DNA of 64,000 bases from contig CAVVSD010000007.1 of NCBI GenBank assembly GCA_963750895.1, positions 186,001-250,000 on the forward strand, in the 5' to 3' direction. Every line of letters begins with the position of its first letter. Position 1 is the first letter of the stretch. This document shows positions 9,656 through 17,536 of this stretch, piece by piece. Position numbers and translations under genes: made by a program. The notes under the pieces were generated by a model. It saw nothing but the letters and a program-made list of their open reading frames with translations. It was not told the origin of the DNA and did not search any database. Source of the stretch: CAVVSD01 sp963750895. GTDB lineage: Bacteria; Actinomycetota; Thermoleophilia; Solirubrobacterales; Solirubrobacteraceae.

Positions 9656-10045
9656 GTGCCGAAGCGGATCGTCCCCGTGGACGGACTGATTGACGCCGGC
9701 CAGTTCGGCTTCTCGCACTGCGTGGTCAGCGGGAGCCACGTGTACATCGCCGGCCAGTGCGGTCATGGGGAGGGCGGCGCGATCCCCAGCGACTTCGCCG
9801 AGCAGTGCAGGCTGACGCTCGACGCCGTCCGGCTCGCCGTGGAGGCGGCAGGGGGCACGCTCGACGACATCGTGACCATGACGGTGTTCGTGACCGACCT
9901 GGAGCACTACCCCGTGTTCAGCCAGATCCGCAAGGAGTTCTTCCCCGAGAACTTCCCGGCCAGCGCCGCCGTCGGCGTCGCCGGCCTGGTGCCCCCGGGC
10001 GCGATGATCGAGATCCAGGCGACGGCCGTGGTCGGCGAGGCCTGA
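9656..10045 (+). CDS. RidA (YjgF/YER057c/UK114) family protein
   Basis: A 129-residue Rid-family protein with the C-terminal 'VPPGAMIEIQATAVV' signature and the mid-protein 'GGTLDDIVTMTVFVTD'. RidA enzymes hydrolyse reactive imine or enamine intermediates. However, the catalytic Arg of true RidA (usually in an 'R.A' motif before the C-terminal block) is replaced here by 'FPASAAVGVAGL', which lacks Arg. This suggests a non-RidA subgroup, perhaps a hydrolase in a catabolic step. GTG 9656 has a purine-rich GAAGGGAAGAAAGG leader. Its TGA overlaps the ATG of the next gene. Confidence 0.85.
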   Translation: MPKRIVPVDGLIDAGQFGFSHCVVSGSHVYIAGQCGHGEGGAIPSDFAEQCRLTLDAVRLAVEAAGGTLDDIVTMTVFVTDLEHYPVFSQIRKEFFPENFPASAAVGVAGLVPPGAMIEIQATAVVGEA

Positions 10046-11073
10046 TGCCGGGGTTCGACTACAGCGCGTACTTCCACCGTGTGCAGGACATGAAGAAGCT
10101 GCAGGTCCTCCGGGCTGACGTCTCGTGGCTCGAGCGGTACGAGACACCGACGGAGCACCACGACAACCTGCTCTACCTCGGCTGCAACATCCTCCGCACG
10201 CCGCACATCGCCAGGCAGGTCGTGCAGGTCTTCGAGCATCTCGGGCTCGACTTCGTCGCCGTCGGCGGCATCCAGTACTGCTGCGGCATCGCCTGGGAGG
10301 CGGGCAAGGACACCGAGAAGGGACAGGGGGTCTCGAAGCGGACGATCGGCCGCATGGAGTCCTACGGCCCCAGCCGCGTGATCATGTGGTGTCCCTCCTG
10401 CAACGTGCACTTCACGGACATCGTGATGGGCCGCGACCAGCAGACGCCGGACTTCGAGATCACCCACACGCCGAACTTCCTCGCCGGGCTGGCCAGCGGA
10501 CCCGACGGCCTGCCGTGGCGGCAGGAGGTCAACGAGCGCGTCGTGCTGCATGCCCACGCAGGGCGCACCGATCATCCCGAGGGGCAACGACGGTCGCGGG
10601 AGGACCGCGAGGCGGTGCTCTCGCTGCTGGAGGCCGTTCCGGGGCTGGAGGTCCTCGACGTCCTGATCAGCGAGCCCGAGATGGACTACGACTGCGGTGG
10701 CGCCCAGCAGAAGCTCCCGCAGGAGGTGTTCCGTGGCCACCAGCGCGCGACGCTGGAGCGGGCCCTCGAGCTGGGCGCCGACAAGGTCGTGACGATCTCG
10801 CACGCCTGCCAGCGCGAGTGGTGCGGCGAGAACACCGGCCAGCTCGGCTTCCGGAACTACATCTCGATCGTCGCGGAGGCACTCGGACTGGCGGTCGCGC
10901 CGGACATCCTCTCGATGTTCAGGGACGGCCGGTCGACCGAGGAGATCATCGAGATGAGCCGCCCCGCCTGGGTGTCCCACGGCATGACCGAGGAGGAGGC
11001 CCGGGGGATGGTGGAGCGGTACGTCGAGTCGGGCGATCTGAGCGGCTTCAGCGCGGGGGTCCGTGGCGCGTGA
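10045..11073 (+). CDS. CCG-domain (heterodisulfide reductase subunit B-like) protein
   Basis: A 342-residue protein with a cysteine-rich CCG domain: 'YLGCN', then 31 residues, then 'CCG', then 34 residues, then 'CPSC'. This matches the Cx31-38CCGx33-36CxxC pattern that holds an unusual Fe-S cluster in HdrB, GlpC and LutA-type proteins. Later 'YDCGG' and 'SHACQREWCGE' add three more cysteines, a degenerate second copy. It should act in electron transfer or oxidoreduction, but no partner HdrA or flavoprotein dehydrogenase is nearby. It is coupled by TGATG to the Rid gene and by GTGA to the SDR gene, so the three probably serve one pathway. Confidence 0.82.
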   Translation: MPGFDYSAYFHRVQDMKKLQVLRADVSWLERYETPTEHHDNLLYLGCNILRTPHIARQVVQVFEHLGLDFVAVGGIQYCCGIAWEAGKDTEKGQGVSKRTIGRMESYGPSRVIMWCPSCNVHFTDIVMGRDQQTPDFEITHTPNFLAGLASGPDGLPWRQEVNERVVLHAHAGRTDHPEGQRRSREDREAVLSLLEAVPGLEVLDVLISEPEMDYDCGGAQQKLPQEVFRGHQRATLERALELGADKVVTISHACQREWCGENTGQLGFRNYISIVAEALGLAVAPDILSMFRDGRSTEEIIEMSRPAWVSHGMTEEEARGMVERYVESGDLSGFSAGVRGA

Positions 11074-11816
11074 CGCATGACTTCGACGGGAAGGTCGCGA
11101 TCGTCACCGGCGCCGCCGGCGGGATCGGCAGGGAGATCGTGCGCCTCTTGCACGAGCGCGGCGCGAGCATCGTCGTCGAGGACATCCAGCCCTCCGTCTC
11201 GGAGCTCGCGACGGACGACGGGCGGATCACGGCCGTCGTCGGCGACGTGTCGCAGGCGGCGACGGCCGACGCCGCGGTCGCGGCCGCGGTGGAGAACTTC
11301 GGCGGCCTGGACATCCTCGTCAACAACGCAGGGCGGTTCCTCGGGAAGGACATCCTCGAGACGACCGACGAGGAGTGGGACACCCTGATGACGGTGAACG
11401 TGCGCGGGATGTTCGTGCACGCGCGCGCCGCGCTGCCGCAGCTGTTCCGGCGCGAGAGCCCCGTCATCGTGAACATGGCCTCGATCTCCGGGCTCGTCGG
11501 CATCGCCCAGCAGGGCGCCTACTGCGTGACGAAGGGTGCGGTCGTGCAGCTCACGCGCCAGATGGCCGTGGAGTACGCGTCGCGTGGCGTGCGGGTCAAC
11601 GCCGTCGCGCCCGGCGCGATCGAGACGACCTTCTTCCTGGGAGCGCTCCCGCCCGACCCGACGGAGGCCCTCGCCGAGATCGGGGCGTCGCATCCGCTCG
11701 GCCGCAACGGCCAGCCCGGCGAGGTCGCCGAGATGGTCGCGTTCGTGGCCAGCGATCGCACGAAGTACATGACGGGCTCGATCGTCTCGGTGGACGGGGG
11801 ATACGCGGCGGCGTAG
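11070..11816 (+). CDS. Short-chain dehydrogenase/reductase
   Basis: A 248-residue classical SDR. The nucleotide site is 'VTGAAGGIGREI', followed by 'NNAG' and the catalytic 'YCVTK' (YxxxK) with an upstream Ser in 'MASISG'. The C-terminal 'SIVSVDGGYAAA' is typical. An NAD(P)-dependent alcohol/ketone oxidoreductase. GTG 11070 overlaps the stop of the CCG gene (GTGA); the ATG at 11077 is in another frame. Third gene of the RidA-CCG-SDR operon. Confidence 0.92.
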   Translation: MTHDFDGKVAIVTGAAGGIGREIVRLLHERGASIVVEDIQPSVSELATDDGRITAVVGDVSQAATADAAVAAAVENFGGLDILVNNAGRFLGKDILETTDEEWDTLMTVNVRGMFVHARAALPQLFRRESPVIVNMASISGLVGIAQQGAYCVTKGAVVQLTRQMAVEYASRGVRVNAVAPGAIETTFFLGALPPDPTEALAEIGASHPLGRNGQPGEVAEMVAFVASDRTKYMTGSIVSVDGGYAAA

Positions 11817-11829
11817 GCAGGTGGCGTTT

Positions 11830-11852
11830 GCCACGAGGAGCACACTCGTGGC
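11830..11852 (+). terminator. Hairpin directly before the methyltransferase start
   Basis: A perfect 8-bp stem, GCCACGAG / CTCGTGGC, with loop GAGCACA, ends one base before ATG 11853. It could terminate the SDR operon, though there is no T-run. It could instead fold over the GAGGAG ribosome-binding site at 11835-11840, which lies partly in the stem, and so control translation of the next gene. The role is undecided. Confidence 0.5.
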
Positions 11853-12644
11853 ATGGCCACCGATCCGTATCTCCTCGACAACCGGGAGCGCCAGGCGGCC
11901 GCGAGGTTCGACGCGCTCTCGGCGCTCTTCGACGAGGTGACGCGGCGGCACGTGCTCGCGCTCGGCATCCGGCCGGGGTGGCGCTGCTGGGAGGTCGGTG
12001 CCGGCGGCGCGTCCGTGCCGGCGTGGCTGGCGGAGCAGGCCGGGGCGGACGGGTTCGTCCTGGCGACCGACATCGATCCGTCGTGGGTCGACGGCGTCGC
12101 GCCGGCGGGGGTGGAGGTTCGCCGTCACGACGTCGCACAGGACGACCCGCCGGAGGGCGGCTTCGACCTCGTCCACGCGCGGCTGGTGCTCACGCACGTC
12201 CCCGACCGCGGCGAGGCGCTGCGACGGATGGCGGCGGCGCTGCGTCCCGGCGGCCACCTGCTGGTCGAGGACTTCGACATCGACCTGCAGCCGCTCGCGT
12301 GCCCGGACGGGACGGGACCCGAGCACGCTCGAGCAGAGCGCATCCGCGCGGGCTTCGTCGCGCTGCTCGTCGCCCGCGGCGTGGATCGCCGCTTCGCCCG
12401 GACGCTGCCCGCGTCGATGCGCGCCCTCGGGCTCACCGACGTGCGCGCCGACGCGTCCTTCCCGCTCGCCGACCCGGCGACGGCCGCGCTGGAGATCGCG
12501 AACGTCCAGCAGGTCCGCGACGGCCTCGTCGCGCAGGGCTACGCGACGGCCGAGGAGATCGACGCGCACATCGCCGCGCTCGGCGAGGCGCGGCTCGACC
12601 TCTGCGTGCCCCCGCTCGTGTCGGCGTCGGGCCGCCGGCCGTAG
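11853..12644 (+). CDS. Class I SAM-dependent methyltransferase
   Basis: A 263-residue methyltransferase with a Rossmann-type SAM site. Motif I is 'CWEVGAGGASVPAWLAEQ', the acidic end of strand 2 is 'LATDIDPSWV', and motif IV lies around 'FDLVHARLVLTHVPDRG'. The motif 'AALRPGGHLLVEDFD' closes the core. Motif I is slightly unusual (VGAGGAS instead of VGxGxG). The substrate is unknown. The start follows a strong hairpin. It is convergent with the toxin-antitoxin pair, with only 4 bases between the stops. Confidence 0.87.
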   Translation: MATDPYLLDNRERQAAARFDALSALFDEVTRRHVLALGIRPGWRCWEVGAGGASVPAWLAEQAGADGFVLATDIDPSWVDGVAPAGVEVRRHDVAQDDPPEGGFDLVHARLVLTHVPDRGEALRRMAAALRPGGHLLVEDFDIDLQPLACPDGTGPEHARAERIRAGFVALLVARGVDRRFARTLPASMRALGLTDVRADASFPLADPATAALEIANVQQVRDGLVAQGYATAEEIDAHIAALGEARLDLCVPPLVSASGRRP

Positions 12645-12648
12645 GACG

Positions 12649-13059
12649 TCAGCCGGCGAGGAGCACGGGCACGTCGCAGTGCTCGGCGACAGCACGGGCC
12701 AGGTGCGCGTCGCCCGTGAGCAGCGGCACGGGCTCGTCGGCCAGGGCCTCGGCCAGCGCGACGTAGCCGGCGTCGTAGGCCGAGAAGTTCTCGCGGAGCT
12801 GCCAGATACGCGGGACGAGGATGTCGTGGGGATACCGCTCGATCGGCAGGTCGAGCAGATCATCGATCGCCTCGCCGGCGCGTTCGGCGGTCGCCTCGCC
12901 GGAGGAGACGAGCCGCCGCAGCGCACTGAGGACCTCGACGTCGACGAGGTGCGGCGCGTGCAGGGCGAAGTCATGGCCGGCGAGGTGCTCGGCCACGACC
13001 GCGCCCGCGGGTCGCCCGAGCACGAGCTCGGTGACCGCGCTCGCGTCGACGACGAGCAT
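12649..13059 (-). CDS. PIN-domain ribonuclease toxin (VapC/FitB-like)
   Basis: A 136-residue PIN-domain protein starting 'MLVVDASAVTELVLG' (first catalytic Asp). A mid-domain acidic pair is in 'HLVDVEVLSALRRL', and later acidic residues are in 'FSAYDAGYVALAEAL' and 'LLTGDAHLARA'. This is the Mg-dependent RNase fold of VapC toxins. Its ATG overlaps the antitoxin stop as TGATG, the normal antitoxin-first order. The length matches the family. Confidence 0.9.
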   Translation of the reverse strand: MLVVDASAVTELVLGRPAGAVVAEHLAGHDFALHAPHLVDVEVLSALRRLVSSGEATAERAGEAIDDLLDLPIERYPHDILVPRIWQLRENFSAYDAGYVALAEALADEPVPLLTGDAHLARAVAEHCDVPVLLAG

Positions 13060-13282
13060 CAGCGCCGGTCGCGTTCGGCGGCGATCAGCTCGGACGCGGG
13101 CGGTCCGCCGACGGGCGACGGCTCCGGATGCGCGTCATCACGTCCTCCGGCGACGGCTTGTCGGCAAGCCGGGGCAGGTCGCTGAGGATCAGGTCGGACA
13201 GCGTGCGTCCCTCACGCGCGGCGCGGACCTTCAGGGCCCGGTGCAGGTCGTCCGGGACGTTGCGGATCTGGATCATCTTCAT
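13059..13282 (-). CDS. FitA-like ribbon-helix-helix antitoxin, frameshifted near its C terminus
   Basis: The N terminus 'MIQIRNVPDDLHRALKVRA' is typical of FitA/VapB-type RHH antitoxins that bind DNA through a beta-strand. In the written frame the protein ends in a short unrelated tail. After a one-base shift near 13117-13122 the frame reads 'VGGPPASELIAAERDRR' and stops at 13059-13061, overlapping the toxin ATG. The repaired form of about 73 residues fits the family, so an indel error or a mutation is likely. Start 13282 or 13276 (both ATG). A perfect palindrome lies 7 bases upstream. Confidence 0.75.
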
Positions 13283-13288
13283 GCGCGT

Positions 13289-13304
13289 CACATGTTGACA
13301 TGTG
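13289..13304. promoter_or_regulatory. Palindromic operator of the toxin-antitoxin operon
   Basis: CACATGT TG ACATGTG is a perfect 7-bp inverted repeat with a 2-base spacer, 7 bases before the antitoxin ATG. RHH antitoxins usually bind such repeats to repress their own promoter. No Shine-Dalgarno sequence lies between it and the ATG, so the transcript may be leaderless, with the operator covering the transcription start. Confidence 0.65.
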
Positions 13305-13326
13305 GTCAGCATGCTCGTCCACGCCC

Positions 13327-13650
13327 TCACCCACAGAACTCCTCGATCACCTCATCGAGCATCGCCAGCGACGGTCGCCACTCGACCCGTCCACGAGCCG
13401 CGCGGAGCGCATCCGGGTCGAGCAGACCGATCTCTCGCGCGCGGGCGAAGGTCGCCCTGAGCTCGTCGGCCGTCATGACCTCGGCCAGGTCGATCAGCGT
13501 GCGCGACGGAGAGGTCGCTCGGATGCCGTCGACGGTCGTGACGTCGTCGGGATGCAGCGGCGGACCGCGATGGATCTCGACGCCGGGGATGGACGGCTCG
13601 GTGCCCGGCCGGTCAGCCGACCCCGGGACGTAGACGTGAATGGGTTCCAT
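13327..13650 (-). pseudogene. Fragment resembling the middle of an AbiEi-type antitoxin
   Basis: A 107-residue frame. 'GVEIHRGPPLHPDDVTTVDG', 'RATSPSRTLIDLAEVMTADE' and 'EIGLLDPDALRAARGRVEW' match the central part of AbiEi-family (type IV TA) antitoxin proteins common in actinobacteria. These are normally about 280-320 residues with an N-terminal winged helix and a C-terminal nuclease-like lobe. Both ends are missing here, and only 43 bases separate its start from the metE-like stop. A remnant is likely; an intact short paralogue cannot be excluded. Confidence 0.5.
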
Positions 13651-13693
13651 GCTCCGTCTAGGCGCGAGGAGCGAGGAGTTCGCCCCCCGGACG

Positions 13694-14824
13694 TCACCAG
13701 AGCCGAGCGGACGCGATCCGAGCTCCCTCCACGAGCGAGGCGAGCTTCAGCCACGCCGCGGCCGGGTTGCAGGAGTTGAAGCCGACGAACGTCGCGAACC
13801 CGCAGTCGGTGCCCGCGATCACGCGCTCGCGGCCGACGACCTCGGCGAAGCGCTCGATCCGCTGGGCGACGAGCTCGGGATGCTCGACGTGGTTGGTCTT
13901 CACGTCGATGACACCGACGATGAGGGCCTTGTCGTCGGGGAGCACGACGTCCTTCCACACCGCCCACTCGTGCTCGTGCTGGGGGTTGGCCGCCTCGACG
14001 TAGATGAACTTCGCGCGGGTCCGCAGGACGATGTCCACGATCTCGTGAAGCCCGTGGTCCTTGTGGTGCGGGCCCCGGTAGTTGCCCCAGCACACGTGGT
14101 AGCGCAGCTTCTCGGGCGGCACGTCGGCCAGCACGTCGTTGAGCACCTCGATCCCGGCCGCGAGATGGGCCGCGGGATCGGCGAGGTCGCTGCCCTCGAC
14201 GGAGCAGTGCCACGCCATGGCGGCGTCGGGCGAGTCGAGCTGGAGGTCGAAGCCCGCGTCCACGATGGCGTGGTACTCGGGCGCGAGCGCCGCCGCGGCG
14301 GCCTCGATGTACTCCTGGTGGGTCGCGTAGTGGTGGTTGGGGAAGTTGAAGGCGACGTGCCCCGGCGTCACGGCCGGCACGAAGGCGCCGTCGTGCTTGC
14401 CGCCCAGCGCCGCGGAGAAGTCGTCGATCTCGCGGACCACCGCATCGGTGTCCCGCGCCTCGATCGGACCGTCGAGGATCGGCAGGCGCACGGGCTGGCC
14501 GCTGCCCATCGCCTCGGGGATGATCTCCGGGGCGTCGGCGAGGTCGGCCGCCATGAACTGCGCGTGGCCGGCGAAGCCCGACATCCGCTGCAGCACGTAG
14601 TTGGAGAAGCCGACCTTGCCCAGCTCGCCGTCGCTGATCTCGTCGATGCCGACCTCGCGCTGGCGCGCGACGACGTCCGCGACCGCCTCGCGCACGCGCG
14701 CGCGAAACACCTCCTCGTCGATCGGCTTCTCCTCGAGGACGTCGAAGAGCATCTGCGCGACGTCGTCGGGACGCGGCAGGCTGCCGGCGTGGGTGGTGAG
14801 GATGCGATCGGTGCTCAGGTTCAT
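13694..14824 (-). CDS. MetE C-terminal-domain (core-MetE-like) methyltransferase 2
   Basis: A 376-residue single-domain MetE homologue starting 'MNLSTDRILTTHAGSLPRP'. The zinc-site motifs are present: 'YHVCWGNYRG' (His, Cys), 'YVEAANPQHEHEW' (Glu) and 'AGTDCGFATFVG' (Cys). The N-terminal folate/homocysteine-guiding half of MetE is missing. It is the last gene of the FAH2-FAH1-cyclase-MetE operon read leftwards from 17.5 kb. Its ATG has a GAGGAGCAGGC leader, 12 bases after the cyclase stop. Its place in a catabolic operon argues against methionine synthesis; methyl removal from a methoxylated substrate is one hypothesis. Confidence 0.87.
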   Translation of the reverse strand: MNLSTDRILTTHAGSLPRPDDVAQMLFDVLEEKPIDEEVFRARVREAVADVVARQREVGIDEISDGELGKVGFSNYVLQRMSGFAGHAQFMAADLADAPEIIPEAMGSGQPVRLPILDGPIEARDTDAVVREIDDFSAALGGKHDGAFVPAVTPGHVAFNFPNHHYATHQEYIEAAAAALAPEYHAIVDAGFDLQLDSPDAAMAWHCSVEGSDLADPAAHLAAGIEVLNDVLADVPPEKLRYHVCWGNYRGPHHKDHGLHEIVDIVLRTRAKFIYVEAANPQHEHEWAVWKDVVLPDDKALIVGVIDVKTNHVEHPELVAQRIERFAEVVGRERVIAGTDCGFATFVGFNSCNPAAAWLKLASLVEGARIASARLW

Positions 14825-14836
14825 GCCTGCTCCTCC

Positions 14837-15790
14837 TCAGCGGACTGCGATCGGGTTCGCGGGCGCGCCGACCCCGCCCTTGACGGCCAACGGCGCCGCG
14901 ACCAGCAGGAAGTCGTAGTTGCCATCGGCGGCGCAACGCTCGGCGAGGCCGTCCAGGTCGAACATCTCGCCCACGTAGAGGCCCAGATGCGGGATGACCA
15001 CCTGGTGCCACGGCTGGAACGCGTCGGCGAACTCGTTGGGACGGACCTCGGCGCCCCACGTGTCGGTCGCGATCGCGGCGATCTCGCGGTCGTGGATCCA
15101 GTCGATCGTGCCGAACGAGACGCCCGGCGCGGACCCGCCCGCGTACATGCCCCACCCGTCCCGGCGACAGCGCGCGAGCTGACCGGTCCGGATGAGCACG
15201 ATGTCCCCGCGCCCGACGACCGAGGACTCGCCCTGCGCGGCGATCGTCGCCTCGAGGTGCTCGACGGTGATCGCGAAGCCATCGGGCAGCTCGCCGTCGC
15301 CCACGGCGCGGGCGACGTCGAGGAGCACGCCGCGCGACGCGAACGCATGCGTGACGCGCTCGATGCCGGTGACCGTGTCGCCGGACGCGTCGACGACGCC
15401 GCTGGCCTCGCGGCCGTTCCACGCCGCGCCGTTGTCGAAGATGTGGCCGAGGCCGTCCCAGTGCGTCGCGCACTGCATCGGCATCATGATCACGTCGTCC
15501 GCCGCGCCGATCCCGTGCGGGAACCGCCCGCGCGTCGTGTCGTCGGTGAGCGTCATGGTGTGGACGGGGTTGAACCGCCCGAGGTCCCCGGTCTGCGGGC
15601 CCGACAGCCCGTACTCGATCGACAGCGAGATCGACTCGCCCGTCCGGATCGCCGACGCGGCCGAGCGGCGCTTGTCCCCGTCGATGAAGTTCAGCGTCCC
15701 GAGGACGTCGTCCTCGCCCCAGCGCCCCCAGTTGCTCACCCTCTGCTTCGCGACAGCGATGGCGTCCGCGGCGGACGTCGTGGTGGACAC
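14837..15790 (-). CDS. Cyclase-family (kynurenine formamidase-like) metal-dependent hydrolase 1
   Basis: A 317-residue member of the cyclase/KynB fold (PF04199). The metal site is seen as 'CATHWDGLGHIF', the longer-family version of HxGTHxDxxxH. 'GRGDIVLIRTG' follows. These enzymes hydrolyse amides or lactones, or catalyse related ring openings. GTG 15790 was preferred because AGGAGG (15801-15806) is 10 bases upstream; GTG 15799 overlaps the FAH1 stop and touches that Shine-Dalgarno sequence. It lies between FAH1 and MetE-like 2 in a four-gene operon. Confidence 0.85.
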   Translation of the reverse strand: MSTTTSAADAIAVAKQRVSNWGRWGEDDVLGTLNFIDGDKRRSAASAIRTGESISLSIEYGLSGPQTGDLGRFNPVHTMTLTDDTTRGRFPHGIGAADDVIMMPMQCATHWDGLGHIFDNGAAWNGREASGVVDASGDTVTGIERVTHAFASRGVLLDVARAVGDGELPDGFAITVEHLEATIAAQGESSVVGRGDIVLIRTGQLARCRRDGWGMYAGGSAPGVSFGTIDWIHDREIAAIATDTWGAEVRPNEFADAFQPWHQVVIPHLGLYVGEMFDLDGLAERCAADGNYDFLLVAAPLAVKGGVGAPANPIAVR

Positions 15791-15795
15791 GCGAG

Positions 15796-16707
15796 TCACC
15801 CTCCTTCGTCGTGGGCCGCCCGCCGCGCGACGGCGGCCGGGTGCGTCGAGTCGGCGCCCATGTAGACGCCCCGGTCCCAGCGACGGCGCAGGGGATCGCG
15901 GACCGACACCTCGAGCGAGCCGATGCCGTCGATCGTCTGCACGACGCGCTCGCCGTCCTGCAGCGGCCCGAGACCCTCGTGGTTCGTGCCGCAGGCCATG
16001 AGGTCCCCGCTGCGCAGCGTCACGCGGGCCGTCGCCCACGCCACGAGCTCGGGGACGCGGTGCTCCATGTCGTCGGTGTTGTAGTCGTGCCGGAGCTGAC
16101 CGTCGTTCCACATCCGGACGTGGAGGTCGTTGGGGTCGGCGATCTCGTCGGCGGTGACGATGCACGGCCCGATGGGGCAGAAGGTGTCGAAGGACTTGCC
16201 CAGCCAGCTGAACTCGCCCCAGCTCGTCCGCCCGTGGCCACGCGCGGAGACGTCGATGAGGCACGTGTAGCCGAAGACCACGTCCCGCCAGCGCTCGGCC
16301 GGCGTCGGCGTCGTCGGCCCGCGGAACACGAGGGCCAGCTCCGCCTCGTGCATGAAGATCCACGGGTCCTCGGTCATCGGGAGCTCGATCGTCTCGCCCG
16401 GGCCGATGACCGCGTCCGGGTTCTTGACGTACATGTGCAGCGGCCGCGGCTCGCGCTGGGCGTGCTCCCAGTAGTTCGCGATCGCGCACAGGATCGTCCG
16501 CGGCCGCGGGATCGGCGCGAGCAGCCGCACCGACCCCAGCGGGATCGGCGGACGCTCGGTGCACGCCAGCAGCTCCTCGCGCAGCCGCTCGAAGTCGTCG
16601 ATGATCGCCGGGATGCTCTCGGCGAGGTGCGCGACCGAGACCACGCCGTCGCCGGCCAGGACGCCCGGCTGGGTCCGGCCCTCGTGCTCGAAGAGGACGA
16701 GCTTCAC
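15796..16707 (-). CDS. Fumarylacetoacetate hydrolase family protein 1
   Basis: A 303-residue FAH-family protein starting 'VKLVLFEHEGRTQPGVLAGD'. The metal ligands are present: Glu-x-Glu in 'MHEAELALVFRGP' and Asp in 'GYTCLIDVSARGHG'. The family hydrolyses C-C bonds of acylpyruvates or decarboxylates and hydrates meta-cleavage products. GTG 16707 overlaps the FAH2 stop (GTGA), and its own stop lies close to the cyclase start. A longer 33-residue N-terminal extension of the open frame is out-of-frame coding of FAH2 and was dropped. Confidence 0.88.
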   Translation of the reverse strand: MKLVLFEHEGRTQPGVLAGDGVVSVAHLAESIPAIIDDFERLREELLACTERPPIPLGSVRLLAPIPRPRTILCAIANYWEHAQREPRPLHMYVKNPDAVIGPGETIELPMTEDPWIFMHEAELALVFRGPTTPTPAERWRDVVFGYTCLIDVSARGHGRTSWGEFSWLGKSFDTFCPIGPCIVTADEIADPNDLHVRMWNDGQLRHDYNTDDMEHRVPELVAWATARVTLRSGDLMACGTNHEGLGPLQDGERVVQTIDGIGSLEVSVRDPLRRRWDRGVYMGADSTHPAAVARRAAHDEGG

Positions 16708-17499
16708 GCCGCGGCCTCGACGACGAGCCGCCCGCCGCCCGGGACGTCGAGCTCGACGCGGCTGCCGGCGGACGCCGGGACGACCGCCGCGTCGTGCGCG
16801 CCGCACGCGATGAGGTCACCGGTCCGCAGCGTCATGACGCTCGACAGGAAGGAGACGATGCTGCTCGATCGGCGGGCGACCGGGGTCGGCGGCGGTGACG
16901 GTCCCCGACGGCCCGGTGACCGCCAGCCCGAGCCCGGCGGGGACCTCGTCGGCGGTCACGATGGCCGGGCCGACCGCGAACGGCGTGTCCCACGACTTCC
17001 ACCAGTCCTCGCCGCCGGTGAAGAAGGACCCGGGCCGCACGACGTCGACGAACCCCGTGAAGCCGAAGACGGCGTCGCGCCAGTCGCCGGGGGCGATGTC
17101 GCGCACCGGACCGCGCACGACGACGGCGAGCGCCGGGGCGTAGGAGAGCGACGACTCGCCCGCCGGGAGCCGGAGCGCCTCCCCGTCGCCCACGCCGCCG
17201 CCGGCGAACTTCAGATAGGCATACGGCGGTGCGGTCCCTTCCTCGAGCCCCGGCCGGTTGCGCATGACGCAGAGCACCTTGCCCGGCGAGGGGACGCTCG
17301 CGCGGAGCCGGACCTCCGTCACCGGACGCGTGGGGAGCGTGTCGATCGCGTCGCGGAGGTCCGCGAAGCCGTCGATGAGCGCCTCGAGCATCGCCTGCGA
17401 CGTGTCGCCCGGCAGCAGGTCGGCGAGATCCACGACGTCGCCGCCGACGAGCGCGCCGACGCTCTCCCCGCGCTCGCTCTCGAACGTGACGACCCTCAC
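16704..17499 (-). CDS. Fumarylacetoacetate hydrolase-like protein 2, metal-ligand glutamates missing, frameshifted
   Basis: First gene of the operon. It starts at GTG 17499 'VRVVTFESERGESVGALVGG' and follows FAH1 in layout, but the Glu-x-Glu pair is Ala-Pro-Ala ('SYAPALAVVVRGP'). Only the Asp in 'FTGFVDVV' remains. It may be a non-catalytic partner of FAH1. The written frame ends at 16816 with a nonsense tail. A one-base shift within 16857-16867 restores 'IVSFLSSVMTLRTGDLIACG' and a C terminus ending 'GGRLVVEAAA' at 16704, giving about 264 residues. A -10 element sits only 9 bases upstream of the GTG, so the mRNA is probably leaderless. Confidence 0.78.
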
Positions 17500-17507
17500 C
17501 GCGGGCG

Positions 17508-17536
17508 AGCGTATCCCGAACAAAAGTTGGATGCAA
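17508..17536 (-). promoter_or_regulatory. Promoter of the FAH2-FAH1-cyclase-MetE operon (leaderless)
   Basis: On the minus strand, -35 TTGCAT (17531-17536), a 17-base spacer and -10 TACGCT (17508-17513). The expected transcription start is about 17500-17502, next to GTG 17499. The -35 lies inside the GGATGCAAA arm of the adjacent inverted repeat, so a bound repressor would block it. Confidence 0.6.
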
